Shown here: positions 54,139 through 64,000 of the stretch, piece after piece
Layout: the number at the start of each line of letters is the position of its first letter
Position numbering within the stretch: position 1 is the first letter of the stretch
DNA from: Labrenzia sp. OB1
Lineage (GTDB): Bacteria > Pseudomonadota > Alphaproteobacteria > Rhizobiales > Stappiaceae
NCBI RefSeq assembly: GCF_001624695.1
Contig: NZ_JSEP01000002.1
Location: 186,001-250,000, forward strand
DNA length: 64,000 bases
Reading direction: 5' to 3'
Notes under the pieces: generated by a model
Database searches by the model: none
Told to the model about the DNA's origin: nothing
The model's input: only the letters and a program-made list of their open reading frames with translations
Program-made: the position numbers and the translations under genes

Positions 54139-55389
54139 ATGTCTGGCCCTAAATCCCGCAACAAAAAGCGGTTTTCTCATAACGTGACACAAGAATACGG
54201 CCCGGTCCGAGCGCGTATGCGCCGGCTCAAACGCATGCTTGTTGCCTGCCCGCTGATCTATCTGGGCCTCGCCGGCAGCGTCGGTCAGCAGGATATATTC
54301 GCGCTCATCAATGACCGCGGCAACGAAACGCCGCGCTGGATGATGTCGCTTGAACCGGCGAATTTCACGTCGAAACTCACCCCGCAACTGGCACTTGGAA
54401 CGACACCGCCGCCGAGCCTGGCCAGCACGCCGGTACTGACGCTGACATCCGCCGACATGGGATTTGAGACCAGGCCCCTCTACGGCCTGCAGGACGTGGC
54501 CGACAGCGTGCGCCCCACGGAACTTCCGAACAGGATCGTCACCAGTAAGTCCAGCAAGGGCGACAGACTGATCTCGGTGGCGCCCGACTGGCAGACGGTC
54601 GAAATGGCCTCCGGCAACGTCTATGCCATGTCGAGCATGATTTCGTCCGGGGAGCAGCATCAGGACATGCCCCGCGTGTCCTTTGTGAAGGCGCACCCGC
54701 TCAATTCCCGGGAAACCGACAATCTTCTGGCGAAAGCCAGGAAGGACGGCCTGCTTGAAGACGGTCCGCTGGACCTGCAGAAGGTGATGATGGCGCGCAA
54801 TGCCGCTGCCGCCAGCTTCTCACTCGTTTCCGCCTATGCCCCCGAAAGCGTCAGGGAAACGAAAGAGCCGTTCGACGCGTTGTTCGGTTCCGCCAAATAC
54901 GAGCAGGAGCTGCCGCCGCCGGAAGATCCGGATAACCCGCACTGGTGGGCGCAAAAACCCCTTCCCCTGTCCGTCAGCGAGAAGAAGGAACAGCGCTGCC
55001 TTGCGGAAGCCATTTATTTCGAGGCCCGCGGCGAAAGCGAAGAAGGTCAGGTGGCCGTTGCCCAGGTGGTCCTGAACCGGGTGAAGAACCCGTCCTATCC
55101 GAATTCGATCTGCGGTGTCGTCTACCAGAACCGCCACAAGCGCAACCGCTGCCAGTTCTCCTTCGCCTGCGACGGCATCAAGGACCGGATTTCCAGTCCG
55201 ATCGCCTGGAAAACCGCGCAGCGGCTGGCAAGGGAAGTTCTGGACGGCAAGCAGTATCTGAAGATGGTCGATGCCTCCACCCACTATCACGCGACCTATG
55301 TGAACCCACGCTGGGCCAAATCCATGGCCAAACGCGGTCAGGTCGGCGAGCATATTTTCTACAAGACCTTCGCGGGTGGCTGGAACTAA
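54139..55389 (+). CDS. SleB/CwlJ-type cell wall hydrolase
   Basis: 416 aa. One N-terminal membrane helix (LKRMLVACPLIYLGLAGSV) and a long low-complexity periplasmic part, then a C-terminal SleB domain of about 130 residues: EQRCLAEAIYFEARGESEEGQVAVAQVVLNRVKNPSYPNSICGVVYQN, RCQFSFACDG and ASTHYHATYVNPRWAKSMAKRGQVGEHIFY. The Glu of EARGES is the expected catalytic residue. In Gram-negative bacteria these are peptidoglycan lytic transglycosylase- or amidase-like enzymes, in spite of the spore-germination name. Confidence 0.92.
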   Translation: MSGPKSRNKKRFSHNVTQEYGPVRARMRRLKRMLVACPLIYLGLAGSVGQQDIFALINDRGNETPRWMMSLEPANFTSKLTPQLALGTTPPPSLASTPVLTLTSADMGFETRPLYGLQDVADSVRPTELPNRIVTSKSSKGDRLISVAPDWQTVEMASGNVYAMSSMISSGEQHQDMPRVSFVKAHPLNSRETDNLLAKARKDGLLEDGPLDLQKVMMARNAAAASFSLVSAYAPESVRETKEPFDALFGSAKYEQELPPPEDPDNPHWWAQKPLPLSVSEKKEQRCLAEAIYFEARGESEEGQVAVAQVVLNRVKNPSYPNSICGVVYQNRHKRNRCQFSFACDGIKDRISSPIAWKTAQRLAREVLDGKQYLKMVDASTHYHATYVNPRWAKSMAKRGQVGEHIFYKTFAGGWN

Positions 55390-55665
55390 ACCATGTCGCG
55401 TTCAAGCGTCTTCCTGGTTTCAGGAAGGCGCCCGAGGCAGCGTTTGAATGGCAAATGCGTTCGGGCGATTTCCTGAATTCAATTCAATGCGGCATGCTCG
55501 AGAGCGAAACTGAATAACTGTTTTCGCGTGACCATAAGAACATGGAACATTGGGGTAATTCACAACATGTCCGGAATCGGGCATGGTGCGGACGCGTTTC
55601 AAAGAAACGCATGAACGGCGCGACCCATCCCGGGGCGCCGGAGTGACCCATCGAAGGATCGTTTC

Positions 55666-56259
55666 ATGATTTTCCGCATAATTCTCGCAGCAGCCATCAC
55701 CCTTTTCGCCGCGTCCCCGGCCCTGGCGCACCTGGACCCGTCCGAACACGGTTCTTTCGCCGCCGGGTTCAGCCACCCGATTTTCGGCACGGACCATGTT
55801 CTGGCAATGATCGCCGTCGGTCTCTGGGCCGCCCTCCTGGGCGGCCGGGCGATCTGGCTTCTGCCAAGCGCCTTTGTCGGCGCCATGCTCGCCGGCTTCG
55901 CGCTGTCGGTCTCCGGCCTTCCGCTGCCCTATGTAGAGCCGGTCATCCTGACGTCCGTGATCGTGCTCGGCGTGGCGGTCGCGCTGGCTCTGCAATTGCC
56001 CCTCGGGGCATCGGCTGCGCTGGTCGCGGTATTCGGTCTCTGCCATGGTCACGCCCACGGCGGTGAAATGGGAGCGGCGGGTGCGATCGGCTATGCCGCC
56101 GGTTTCGTTCTCGCCACGATCCTGCTCCATGCCGCGGGCCTGCTGATCGGTTACGGGGCGAATATCGCCACCCGCAATGACCCGGCCTGGGCAAGACGCA
56201 TCATCCGCAGCCTCGGCGTCCTGACGGCTATTGGCGGATTGTACCTGGCAGCAGGCTGA
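55666..56259 (+). CDS. HupE/UreJ family membrane protein
   Basis: 197 aa. A signal peptide (MIFRIILAAAITLFAASPALA) is followed by the HupE/UreJ pattern HLDPSEHGSFAAGFSHPIFGTDHVLAMIAVGLWAALLGGRAIW and the His motif GLCHGHAHGGEMG, with about six membrane helices. Such proteins are thought to take up nickel or cobalt. No hydrogenase or urease genes are in this window. The stop codon directly abuts that of the convergent nadC. Confidence 0.9.
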   Translation: MIFRIILAAAITLFAASPALAHLDPSEHGSFAAGFSHPIFGTDHVLAMIAVGLWAALLGGRAIWLLPSAFVGAMLAGFALSVSGLPLPYVEPVILTSVIVLGVAVALALQLPLGASAALVAVFGLCHGHAHGGEMGAAGAIGYAAGFVLATILLHAAGLLIGYGANIATRNDPAWARRIIRSLGVLTAIGGLYLAAG

Positions 56260-57123
56260 TCAGGATATTTCGATATCCAGTCCGAGATCCAGAACCGGAG
56301 CCGAGTGGGTGATCCAGCCAGAGGAAATCAGGTCCACTCCGGCTTCGGCGACTGCCTTGACGGTGTCCAACTCGATACCGCCGGACGCCTCCAGAAGAAC
56401 TCTGCCATCTGCAATTTCAACGGCCTTCCTGAGGACTTCGGGCGGCATGTTGTCGAGCATGACCACATCCGGGCTGGCCGTCAGCGCTTCCTGAAGCTGC
56501 TCCAGCGTATCGACTTCCACCTCGATTTTCACAAGGTGCCCGGCGAAAGCCTTCGCGGCTTCGACAGCCTTTACAACGCCGCCTGCCACAGCGATGTGAT
56601 TGTCCTTGATCAGGATCGCATCATCCAGCCCGAAGCGGTGATTGGTGCCGCCGCCGCATCTGACAGCGTATTTTTCAAACGCCCGCAAACCGGGGGTCGT
56701 CTTGCGGGTGCAGACGATATCGGCTTTTGTGTGCGCGATCAGGTCGGCGAAGCGGGAGGTCGCCGTCGCGATACCCGACAGGTGACCGAGATAATTAAGC
56801 GCGACGCGTTCGGCCGACAGCAGCGCCCGCGCCGGCCCTTCGATACGGGCGACGATCTCTTTGACGGACAGGCGGTCGCCGTCCTGTCGGACAGCTTCAA
56901 AACGCAAGTCCGAATCGGTCTGCCGGAAAGCACTTTCGGCAAATCCCAGCCCTGCCAGAACACCCGGTTTGCGGGCCGCAACGACGGCCGTCGCCCGGGC
57001 GCCGGAGGGAAGCGTTGCCTGGCTGGTCACGTCTCCGGCGCGGCCCCAGTCCTCGAACAGGGCGGCCTTGACCGCGTCATCGATCATCAATTGCGGCAGA
57101 TGCGGCAGGTTTTTGCGGGTCAT
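56260..57123 (-). CDS. nadC: Nicotinate-nucleotide diphosphorylase (carboxylating)
   Basis: 287 aa. Quinolinate phosphoribosyltransferase features: EDWGRAGDVTSQATLP, LNYLGHLSGIATATSRFADL, CTRKTTPGLRAFEKYAVRCGGGTNHRFGLDDAILIKDNHIA, EVEVDTLEQLQEAL, VMLDNMPPEVLRKAVE, LEASGGIELDTV. It converts quinolinate and PRPP to nicotinate mononucleotide. Third gene of the nadABC operon, 12 bp after nadB. Confidence 0.96.
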   Translation of the reverse strand: MTRKNLPHLPQLMIDDAVKAALFEDWGRAGDVTSQATLPSGARATAVVAARKPGVLAGLGFAESAFRQTDSDLRFEAVRQDGDRLSVKEIVARIEGPARALLSAERVALNYLGHLSGIATATSRFADLIAHTKADIVCTRKTTPGLRAFEKYAVRCGGGTNHRFGLDDAILIKDNHIAVAGGVVKAVEAAKAFAGHLVKIEVEVDTLEQLQEALTASPDVVMLDNMPPEVLRKAVEIADGRVLLEASGGIELDTVKAVAEAGVDLISSGWITHSAPVLDLGLDIEIS

Positions 57124-57135
57124 GAACCTCTCCGC

Positions 57136-58737
57136 TCAGGCGGTTTCCAGAGCCTCGGCAGTGACCGCCTCGACCTCTTTCAGTGTGGTGTAGGAACGTC
57201 TGGCCTGAGCCGGATCTTCATCGGGGAAATCCTTGCGGAAATGTCCGCCTCGGCTTTCCTGGCGCTTGAGGGCAGCGGCGGTGATTATTTTGCCGGTCAC
57301 CATCATGTTCCTGATGGACTGGCGCACGCAGATCCTTTCCGCGCCGGCGATTTCGGCCAGAGCGGTTTTCAGACCATCCGCGTCCCGCATCACCCCGACA
57401 TTTCTGGCAAGGGTATCGCGCAAGGTCGTGATTGCCTCACGCTCTTCCGTATTGCGCCGGCTCGGCAGGCTCGGCTCTTCGTCCATCTCGTTCCAGTAGG
57501 CACTGCGCGGAGTGGGCATGAGGCCCTGAATGTCCTCAGCGATACGTGCCGCGAACACAACGGCTTCCAGCAGCGAGTTGGAGGCCAGCCGGTTGGCGCC
57601 ATGCGCCCCGGTGGAGGCGACTTCTCCGGCCGCCCAGAGGCCATCCAGAGAAGTGCGGCCGTTGGCGTCGGTCAAAACCCCTCCCATGTGATAGTGCTCG
57701 GCAGGTGCGACCGGAAGCAGTTCATTCGAGGGATCGATGCCGGCCGAATTGGCCGCGGCAAAGACCGTCGGGAAGTCTTCCTTGAATTTCGCACCAATAG
57801 CCTCGCGACAATCCAGATATGCGCCCCGGCCCTCGGCGATTTCCTTGTGGATCGCACGGGCGACTATGTCGCGCGGAGCCAGTTCCAGATCCGGATGAAC
57901 GCCTTGCATGAACCGGTCGCCGGCCTTGTTGACCAGCGTCGCGCCTTCACCGCGCAGGGCTTCCGTTGCCAGAGGGGCCGGATCCTTGCCGACATCCAGC
58001 GCCGTCGGGTGAAACTGGACAAATTCGGCGTCGGCGATCACCGCGCCGGCTCGGGCCGCCATGGCAAGGCCATGACCGTTCGCCTCATGCGGATTGGTCG
58101 TCAGGCCAAAAAGGTGGCCGACGCCGCCGGAGGCCAGCACAACAGCCTTCGCCGGAAAGGCAAGACGCTCGATACCGCCACGCTTGCGGGCCAGGACGCC
58201 GGTAACATACCGGCCCTCACCAAGGAAACTTTCGCCGATATACCCTTCCAGCACGCGAATGGAGGGGGCCTTTCGCACGGCGGCGATAAGCGCGTCCATG
58301 ATCGCCCTGCCGGCCATGTCGCCGCGCACGCGCACGACGCGGCTCTGGGAGTGGGCTGCCTCACGGGAAAACTTCAACCGGCCTTCAAGATCATGGTCGA
58401 ACGGAACGCCGTATGACAGCAGATCATGCACCCGGGCGCTGCCCTCGCGGGTCATCTGCTCGACGATTTTTTCTTCGCAAATGCCGCAACCGGCGGCCAG
58501 CGTATCGTCGCGGTGTTTTTCAACCGAATCCTGTTCGGAGATGGCCGCGGCGATCCCGCCCTGAGCCCAGGCGGAGGATGCGCCTTCCCCGATAGGTGCA
58601 TTGGTGATCACCGTGACCGGGCGCGGACTGAGTTTCAGCGCGCAGAACAGTCCGGCGAGACCGCCCCCCAATATGACAACGTCATCCACATCCTTGCCCA
58701 GGTAGGCAGGTGCGAAATCCTCTTGCGAGACGGCCAT
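57136..58737 (-). CDS. nadB: L-aspartate oxidase
   Basis: 533 aa from ATG 58737 (AGGA 9 nt upstream); an upstream in-frame stretch to 58809 overlaps the intergenic hairpins and is unlikely. FAD motif [112 protein letters not shown]. It oxidises aspartate to iminoaspartate for NadA. Second gene of the operon. Confidence 0.95.
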   Translation of the reverse strand: MAVSQEDFAPAYLGKDVDDVVILGGGLAGLFCALKLSPRPVTVITNAPIGEGASSAWAQGGIAAAISEQDSVEKHRDDTLAAGCGICEEKIVEQMTREGSARVHDLLSYGVPFDHDLEGRLKFSREAAHSQSRVVRVRGDMAGRAIMDALIAAVRKAPSIRVLEGYIGESFLGEGRYVTGVLARKRGGIERLAFPAKAVVLASGGVGHLFGLTTNPHEANGHGLAMAARAGAVIADAEFVQFHPTALDVGKDPAPLATEALRGEGATLVNKAGDRFMQGVHPDLELAPRDIVARAIHKEIAEGRGAYLDCREAIGAKFKEDFPTVFAAANSAGIDPSNELLPVAPAEHYHMGGVLTDANGRTSLDGLWAAGEVASTGAHGANRLASNSLLEAVVFAARIAEDIQGLMPTPRSAYWNEMDEEPSLPSRRNTEEREAITTLRDTLARNVGVMRDADGLKTALAEIAGAERICVRQSIRNMMVTGKIITAAALKRQESRGGHFRKDFPDEDPAQARRSYTTLKEVEAVTAEALETA

Positions 58738-58777
58738 GGGATACATCCTGGAAAAGGGCCGGGCTTTGCCCGAAGGA

Positions 58778-58802
58778 CTTCCGGGCGCAAGTCGCCCGGA
58801 AG
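58778..58802 (-). promoter_or_regulatory. Hairpins between nadA and nadB
   Basis: Perfect 10-bp stem CTTCCGGGCG-N5-CGCCCGGAAG (58778-58802), followed on the minus strand by a second hairpin CGGGC-AAA-GCCCG, in the 97-bp nadA-nadB gap. Neither has a T tract. They may set message stability or attenuate between the genes. Confidence 0.45.
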
Positions 58803-58834
58803 GAGACACGTTGTGCGGTTTAGACCAACCGGGA

Positions 58835-59917
58835 TCAGATTTTCAAGTTGATCATCCGCTCGACGGCGGTGCGAGCCCTGTCGGCGACGACGGGATCGAC
58901 GACAACTTCCTCTTTCATCTCGACCAGAGCGTCAAGAATCTTGTCCAGCGTGATCCGCTTCATGTGCGGGCACAGATTGCAGGGACGGATATAATCGACA
59001 CCCGGCGTTTCGCTGGCAATGTTGTCAGCCATGGAGCATTCGGTGATCATCATCACCTTTTCGGGCTTGCGGGTCTTCACCCAGTCGATCATATGCGCCG
59101 TGGAGCCTGCGAAGTCGGCTTCGGCCACCACCTCCGGCGGGCACTCGGGATGTGCGATGATCTTCACGTCCGGCTCGATGGTGCGGTAATCACGCAGTTC
59201 CTTCGCCGTGAAGCGCTCGTGCACCTCGCAAGCGCCATCCCAGACCAGCACTTCAACATCGGTCTTGTTGCCGATATTGGCGGCCAGATATTTGTCCGGA
59301 ACGAGGAACACCTTGTCGACGCCGAAGCTCTCCACCACCTGCAGGGCGTTGGAAGAGGTGCAACAGATATCGCATTCCGCCTTCACTTCGGCGGAAGTGT
59401 TCACATAGGTGATGATCGGCACACCCGGGTTGCGCTCACGCAGAGCGCGCACGTCCGCGCCGGTGATGGATTCAGCCAGCGAACAACCTGCCCGCATGTC
59501 CGGAATGAGCACCGTCTTCTCCGGGCTGAGGATCTTCGAGGTTTCCGCCATGAAGTGCACGCCGCACTGAACGATCACCTCGGCGTCCGTCCGCGTCGCC
59601 TCGATGGCGAGCTGCAGGCTGTCGCCGAAGATATCGGCCACGCCATGGTAGATATCCGGCGTCATGTAGTTATGCGCCAGAATGACCGCGTTGCGTTGCT
59701 TCTTCAGCACATTGATCGCATGGATCGTCGGCGCCAGCGCCGGCCATTCGATCGCGGGGATGATGTGTTTGACTTTCTGATAGATCGGCGCGGTTGCTTC
59801 CGCAACTTCGGGCGTATAGCGCAGGTCCGGGCGGTCCACTCTGCCGTACCGGTCCAGGGCGGTCAGCCCATTTGCGATCGGAGCGCCAACGGGAACGGAT
59901 GTCTGGGCAATGGTCAT
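58835..59917 (-). CDS. nadA: Quinolinate synthase
   Basis: 360 aa. The 4Fe-4S-binding cysteines are recognisable: [24 protein letters not shown] and [16 protein letters not shown], with the substrate region [36 protein letters not shown] and [10 protein letters not shown]. It condenses iminoaspartate with dihydroxyacetone phosphate to quinolinate. First gene of the nadABC operon, with a NadQ-type palindrome over its promoter. Confidence 0.96.
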   Translation of the reverse strand: MTIAQTSVPVGAPIANGLTALDRYGRVDRPDLRYTPEVAEATAPIYQKVKHIIPAIEWPALAPTIHAINVLKKQRNAVILAHNYMTPDIYHGVADIFGDSLQLAIEATRTDAEVIVQCGVHFMAETSKILSPEKTVLIPDMRAGCSLAESITGADVRALRERNPGVPIITYVNTSAEVKAECDICCTSSNALQVVESFGVDKVFLVPDKYLAANIGNKTDVEVLVWDGACEVHERFTAKELRDYRTIEPDVKIIAHPECPPEVVAEADFAGSTAHMIDWVKTRKPEKVMMITECSMADNIASETPGVDYIRPCNLCPHMKRITLDKILDALVEMKEEVVVDPVVADRARTAVERMINLKI

Positions 59918-59973
59918 GACGACCTCCCTCTTGTTTGCGGCTCCAACCAGAACCGGTTGGTCCGCGCCGTTAT

Positions 59974-59992
59974 TATACTCAATTTGAGCATA
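59974..59992. promoter_or_regulatory. Candidate NadQ operator at the nadA promoter
   Basis: 19-bp palindrome TATACTCAATTTGAGCATA with arms CTCAA/TTGAG around T and outer TAT/ATA; one mismatch. A consensus -10 TATAAT (59977-59972, minus strand) overlaps its downstream arm. Bound repressor would block the nadABC promoter. Gene nadQ is 6 kb away. Confidence 0.6.
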
Positions 59993-60240
59993 TTAGATTC
60001 AAAAGAAAACGGGCACATCGGCCCACACCCTTTTGCTCTTTCAGAGCTTATATAATAGTCACACGGTTAAAAATCCATCACTTTCGTAAACTTTCTGACA
60101 TCAAACCATTTTCTCCTTTCTTTTAAGTTACTTATGGGAATTCAAACGACTCCCTTCCGGCTCGACAGAAAAATGCGTTGGAAGCGGGCGCACCGAAATC
60201 ATTCATTCCCGACGTTGATGTATCGATCAAAATTACGCGT

Positions 60241-60269
60241 TTGGCGAAACTCCAGCACCCGCGTATTTT
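60241..60269 (+). promoter_or_regulatory. Candidate promoter of the MFS gene at 60298
   Basis: -35 TTGGCG (60241-60246), 17-bp spacer, -10 TATTTT (60264-60269); start of transcription near 60276. The remainder of the gap 59993-60240 is AT-rich and shows nothing else. Confidence 0.45.
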
Positions 60270-60297
60270 ATCGTAAGTTCACGATGAGAGACTTTCC

Positions 60298-61533
60298 ATG
60301 ACTGCCGAAGAAACAACCGGACGCACCGGCCCGAACATTCCGCTCGTTATCGCCTGCGGCTGTCTGATCGCATTGATTTCCTTCGGACCCCGATCCGCGA
60401 TGGGCCTGTTCTTTCAGCCGATGACGGAAGCCCGGGACTGGAGCCGCGAGTTGTTCGCGCTCGCGCTCGCCATCCAGAACCTGCTTTGGGGCGTCGGACA
60501 GCCGATCGCCGGAATGATGTCGGACCGCTTCGGCACCTGGAAGACGATGACACTCGGCACCGTCCTTTATGCCTCCGGCCTCCTCCTGATGATCGATGCC
60601 CAAAGCGCCGTCGCGCTGCATGTGTCCGCGGGTGTGCTCATCGGGCTGGGTATTGCCTTTTCCTCCTTTTCGCTGGTGCTTGCCGCTTTCGGGCGGGCCG
60701 TGACGCCGGCGCAGAGATCGCTTGCCTTCGGCATCGGCACGGCGTCCGGGTCGCTCGGCCAATTCCTGTTCGCCCCGATGGGCGGCGCGCTGATCGCAAA
60801 TATCGGCTGGCAGGACACGCTGATCGTCTTTACCGGACTTATCGCCCTCATTCCCTTTCTCGCCATCGCGCTCAGGGGAAAGTCGGAGCTTCCCAAGGAC
60901 AGCAATCCGGCGAACGAACAGAAGCTGACATCGGCGATGGCGGAGGCCTTCGGCACCCGTGGTTTCATTCTGCTGACCTTTGGCTTCTTCGTCTGCGGTT
61001 TTCACGTGGCCTTCATCACGGTTCACCTGCCGCCTTATATCGCCGATCTTGGTCTCGACCCGTCCTGGGGGGCAACGGCAATCGCACTCATCGGTCTGTG
61101 CAATGTCGCCGGGTCGCTGATTTCCGGATATGTCGGCGGGCGCTATTCCAAGCCACTGCTCCTGTCGGCGATCTATATCAGCCGGTCAGTCGCGATTTTT
61201 GCCTTCATCATGCTGCCGGTCACCCCTTTCTCGGTACTGGTCTTCGCCGGGGTCATGGGGCTCCTGTGGCTGTCCACCGTGCCGCCGACATCCGGGCTGG
61301 TCGCGGTCATGTTCGGCCCGCGCTACATGGCGACACTGTTCGGCTTCGTCTTCCTTTCCCACCAGATCGGCGCCTTCCTCGGCGTCTGGCTGGGGGGCAA
61401 GCTCTACGACGAAACCGGATCCTACGACGGCATCTGGTGGCTGGGAATCGTCCTCGGCATCTTCGCGGCTGTCGTCCACTGGCCGATCGAGGAAAAGCCG
61501 GTGGCAAGGCTGGCGCAGCAGGCGGCTGAATAA
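60298..61533 (+). CDS. MFS transporter
   Basis: 411 aa with 12 hydrophobic segments. RSAMGLFFQPMTEARDWSRELFALALAIQNLLWGVGQPIAGMMSDRFGTWKTMTLG is typical of the OFA-like (oxalate:formate antiporter) MFS group of organic-anion transporters. Later sections include GYVGGRYSKPLLLSAIYISRS and PPTSGLVAVMFGPRYMATLFGFVFLSHQIGAFLGVWLGGKLYD. Monocarboxylate transport is plausible. Convergent with glyS. Confidence 0.92.
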   Translation: MTAEETTGRTGPNIPLVIACGCLIALISFGPRSAMGLFFQPMTEARDWSRELFALALAIQNLLWGVGQPIAGMMSDRFGTWKTMTLGTVLYASGLLLMIDAQSAVALHVSAGVLIGLGIAFSSFSLVLAAFGRAVTPAQRSLAFGIGTASGSLGQFLFAPMGGALIANIGWQDTLIVFTGLIALIPFLAIALRGKSELPKDSNPANEQKLTSAMAEAFGTRGFILLTFGFFVCGFHVAFITVHLPPYIADLGLDPSWGATAIALIGLCNVAGSLISGYVGGRYSKPLLLSAIYISRSVAIFAFIMLPVTPFSVLVFAGVMGLLWLSTVPPTSGLVAVMFGPRYMATLFGFVFLSHQIGAFLGVWLGGKLYDETGSYDGIWWLGIVLGIFAAVVHWPIEEKPVARLAQQAAE

Positions 61534-61633
61534 GGCAGGTCGGACGAAAAAGAATTTGTCTGGAAGGGCACGGGGTTTCGAGAGGGCCGATACCCCGCGC
61601 ACTCCAATGGCAGCTCAGTAAAATTCCACCGGA

Positions 61634-63721
61634 TTAACCGGCTACCTTGGAAAAGTCCGCCACGACATGGGTCGCGTCGCGGATTTCGGCGAGGAGCTGC
61701 AAGCGGTTCATGCGCAGGGCAGGATCGTCGGCATTCACCAGAATATCCTCGAAAAACCTGTCGACCGGCGCCCGCAATCTGGACAGCGCTTCCATCGCGC
61801 CTTCGAAGTCCTCGGCTTTCACCGCCTCGGCAGCTTCCGCTCGTGCGGTATCGATTGCGGCGGCCAGATCAATCTCGGCCTGCTCCTGAAAATGATCGGC
61901 GTGCGGCTTGCCCGTGACCGGGGCAGCGTCTTTCTTTTCCTCCGCACGCAGAATGTTGACCGCGCGCTTGTAGCCGGCCAGCAGGTTCACGCCGTCGTCG
62001 GAAGAAACGAACTTTCCGAGAGCCTCGACGCGCCGGACAACCATCAGCAGATCGTCCTGGCCTTCGAGGGCGAATATCGCATCGATCAGGTCGTGGCGTG
62101 CGCCCTCGTCCTTCAGGTGAACCTTCAGGCGATCGGCGAAGAAAGAAAGCAGATCGGCAACGAGCGCAGACGGATCGCCGAGCTGGACCTGATGCAGGCC
62201 GGAGGCCGAGAGAATGCTCTTGCCCAGATTGATCCGCAGGCCGTTCTCCAGAACGATCCGGATGATGCCAAGAGCCGCGCGGCGCAGCGCGTAAGGATCC
62301 TTGGAACCGGTGGGCTTTTCGTCAATCGCCCAGAACCCGGCCAGCAGGTCGAGTTTTTCGGCCAGCGCGACCGCGACAGCGACCGGGTCCGTGGGCACGG
62401 TGTCGCTCGGCCCCTGCGGTTTGTAATGCTCTTCAATCGCCGTGGCGACGGACGCATCCTCGCCCTGCGCAGCCGCGTAGTAGCGGCCCATCAGGCCCTG
62501 CAGTTCCGGGAATTCGAAAACCATGTGCGAGACCAGGTCGGCCTTGGCCAGTTCCGCGCCGCGTCTCGCCTTGGTCTGATCGGCGCCGACGAGGGGAGCC
62601 AGTTCGGCGGAGAGCGCGATCAGGCGCTTCACCCGTTCGCCGACACTGCCGAGCTTTTCGTGAAATTTCACGTCATCGAGTTTCGGCAGATTATCTGACA
62701 GTCTGGATTTCAGGTCCGTGTCCCAGAAGAAACGCGCATCGGACAACCTTGCCCGGATTACCTTCTCGTTGCCGGCGACAATCATCTTGCCGCCATCCTC
62801 GGCAACAAGGTTCGACACAAGCGCGAACCTGTTGGCAAGGCGTCCGGTGGTCGGGTCCCTGAGGACAAAGCACTTCTGGTTGACCCGAATGGTGAGCTGA
62901 ATGCATTCGTCCGGGATCGTCAGGAAGTCCTCGTCGAAACTGCCGGTCAGCACCACGGGCCACTCGACGAGGCCCGCAACTTCCTCAAGAAGTCCCGGAT
63001 CCTCAACGAGGTCGAGGCCCAGCGCCAGCGCCCGGTCCTTGGCGTCGTGGAGAATGATTTCCTTCCGGCGGTCCGCATCCAGCACCACCTTGTGCTTTTC
63101 AAGTCCGGTCGCGTAGTCGTCGAAACGGCGGACGCTGAAAGCCTCATTGGCCAGGAAGCGGTGGCCGAATGTTGTCTTGCCCGACTGAATGCCGTCGAAC
63201 TCGAACGGCACGACATCCGGATCTTCCGTCTCCGGCCCGAAGGTCGCGATGATGGAATGCAGCGGACGCACCCAGCGGGTTGAGGTCGATCCCCAGCGCA
63301 TGGATTTCGGCCACGGAAAATTGCGCAGGATGGCGGGCATGAATTCGGCAATGATGTCGATGGCGGGACGGCCCGGCTTTTCGATCACCGCCACATAGAA
63401 ATCGCCCTTTTTAGGGTCGTTCTGGATTGACGCTTCTTCCAGCGAGGAAAGACCGGCGCCGCGCAGAAAGCCCTCGACGGCCTTTTCCGGAGACCCGACG
63501 CGCGGTCCCTTGCGTTCTTCGCGGGTTGCGGCCGAGCCGGACGGAACGCCCGCCACATGCAGCGCCAGACGCCGCGGCGTGGCGAAAGCCTTGGCGCCTT
63601 CATAAGGAAGGCCGGCCTCCACCAGGGCGTTGGTGACAAGGGATTTCAGATCTTCGGCCGCCTTGCGTTGCATACGGGCCGGAATTTCTTCGCTGAACAG
63701 CTCAAGCAGAAGATCGGGCAT
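61634..63721 (-). CDS. glyS: Glycyl-tRNA synthetase beta subunit
   Basis: 695 aa from ATG 63721, start [25 protein letters not shown], the typical GlyS N-terminus; 63784 would add a non-conserved leader. Later motifs include [69 protein letters not shown] and [20 protein letters not shown]. With the alpha subunit GlyQ (probably just beyond the window on the right) it charges tRNA-Gly. The C-terminal part resembles the arginyl-tRNA-synthetase-type anticodon domain. Confidence 0.96.
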   Translation of the reverse strand: MPDLLLELFSEEIPARMQRKAAEDLKSLVTNALVEAGLPYEGAKAFATPRRLALHVAGVPSGSAATREERKGPRVGSPEKAVEGFLRGAGLSSLEEASIQNDPKKGDFYVAVIEKPGRPAIDIIAEFMPAILRNFPWPKSMRWGSTSTRWVRPLHSIIATFGPETEDPDVVPFEFDGIQSGKTTFGHRFLANEAFSVRRFDDYATGLEKHKVVLDADRRKEIILHDAKDRALALGLDLVEDPGLLEEVAGLVEWPVVLTGSFDEDFLTIPDECIQLTIRVNQKCFVLRDPTTGRLANRFALVSNLVAEDGGKMIVAGNEKVIRARLSDARFFWDTDLKSRLSDNLPKLDDVKFHEKLGSVGERVKRLIALSAELAPLVGADQTKARRGAELAKADLVSHMVFEFPELQGLMGRYYAAAQGEDASVATAIEEHYKPQGPSDTVPTDPVAVAVALAEKLDLLAGFWAIDEKPTGSKDPYALRRAALGIIRIVLENGLRINLGKSILSASGLHQVQLGDPSALVADLLSFFADRLKVHLKDEGARHDLIDAIFALEGQDDLLMVVRRVEALGKFVSSDDGVNLLAGYKRAVNILRAEEKKDAAPVTGKPHADHFQEQAEIDLAAAIDTARAEAAEAVKAEDFEGAMEALSRLRAPVDRFFEDILVNADDPALRMNRLQLLAEIRDATHVVADFSKVAG

Positions 63722-63944
63722 GAAGATTATGGCCTTCGGTCTTGGCGGGACGCCACGTAAAATGGGTTGCGCGTCCGTTACCAAGTCATTGCCGTCTTGT
63801 CACCCCTTTTCCCGTCCTGACGGGCGGCACCTCAGCACGTCTCCATGTTCCGTTACCTGCAAATCCGATTTCACCCTTCATCAACAAATACATGCAAAGT
63901 TCAGTGAAAGTCTAACTTCAGACCACCTCAGGATCAGGACCGTG
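63722..63944. other. Intergenic region upstream of glyS
   Basis: No gene seen; the last 100 bases are AT-rich. No terminator recognised. Confidence 0.4.
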
Positions 63945-64000
63945 ATGAAACGAAATATTTCGCTCAGTCATTACATAACACGATCCCTAGTTGCTTTATT
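63945..64000 (+). CDS. Possible start of a plus-strand gene, cut by the window end
   Basis: ATG 63945 with AGGA 5-6 nt upstream opens MKRNISLSHYITRSLVAL, then the window ends. The basic then hydrophobic character suggests a membrane or signal-bearing N-terminus. If real, it separates glyS from glyQ. Only 18 codons are visible, so this is weak. Confidence 0.35.
   Translation, partial: MKRNISLSHYITRSLVAL

Noticed and set aside
56305-58416. 703-aa open frame on the plus strand
   Set aside because: Antisense to nadC and nadB, whose motifs are complete; long shadow frames are expected in GC-rich coding DNA.
58736-60055. 439-aa plus-strand frame
   Set aside because: Antisense shadow of nadA; it also runs through the nad promoter.

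Overview
The window reads as ordinary chromosomal DNA of an alphaproteobacterium of the order Rhizobiales/Hyphomicrobiales. A marine Stappiaceae genome (Roseibium/Labrenzia/Stappia-like) is my best guess, inferred from protein style, high GC and gene order (histone deacetylase-xseB-dxs-tlyA-RNA methyltransferase; fabI-aroC-ribB; pyrC-ygfZ-HD-phosphatase-nadQ-nadABC). I see no tRNA, rRNA, CRISPR array, prophage or complete insertion sequence.

1-21 kb: a minus-strand fatty-acid type operon (acyl-CoA dehydrogenase, enoyl-CoA hydratase/isomerase, SDR) lies back to back with a Sua5-type threonylcarbamoyl-AMP synthase. Then come a histone-deacetylase-like hydrolase, xseB, a LuxR-type regulator, dxs, an MFS transporter, a copper/cytochrome oxidase maturation block (Cys-rich protein, PCu(A)C chaperone, SCO, a 44-aa membrane protein), tlyA, a divergent PQQ sugar dehydrogenase with di-heme cytochrome c, a RumA/RlmD-like methyltransferase, a second methyltransferase, and ribB carrying an in-frame N-terminal helix-turn-helix.

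21-33 kb: dienelactone hydrolase and aroC, a GGDEF/EAL protein with a degenerate GGDEF motif, a DUF3095 protein, a histidine phosphatase, fabI, an FAD-linked dehydrogenase, and then about 970 bp of AT-rich non-coding DNA leading into a dnaA homologue that lacks the arginine finger.

33-47 kb: mixed housekeeping and accessory genes (methyltransferase, SRAP/HMCES-type protein, NUDIX, TIGR02301, LysE exporter), a 268-bp MITE-like element, a broken N-acyl-homoserine-lactonase-type gene, a three-domain phospholipid acyltransferase (Aas type), a PspA-like/YiaA-like operon divergent from a TetR regulator with two identical operators, and btaAB for betaine lipid synthesis behind a candidate Pho box.

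47-64 kb: an L,D-transpeptidase, pyrC, an operon ygfZ-HD hydrolase-tyrosine phosphatase-nadQ, a SleB-like cell wall hydrolase, a HupE/UreJ protein, nadABC with a candidate NadQ operator over its promoter, an MFS transporter and glyS. The nad genes and their likely repressor NadQ sit within 7 kb of each other. The most notable items are the unusual DnaA with its upstream region, the leaderless HTH-RibB fusion, the MITE-like element, the two-operator TetR/PspA locus and the candidate Pho box on btaA.
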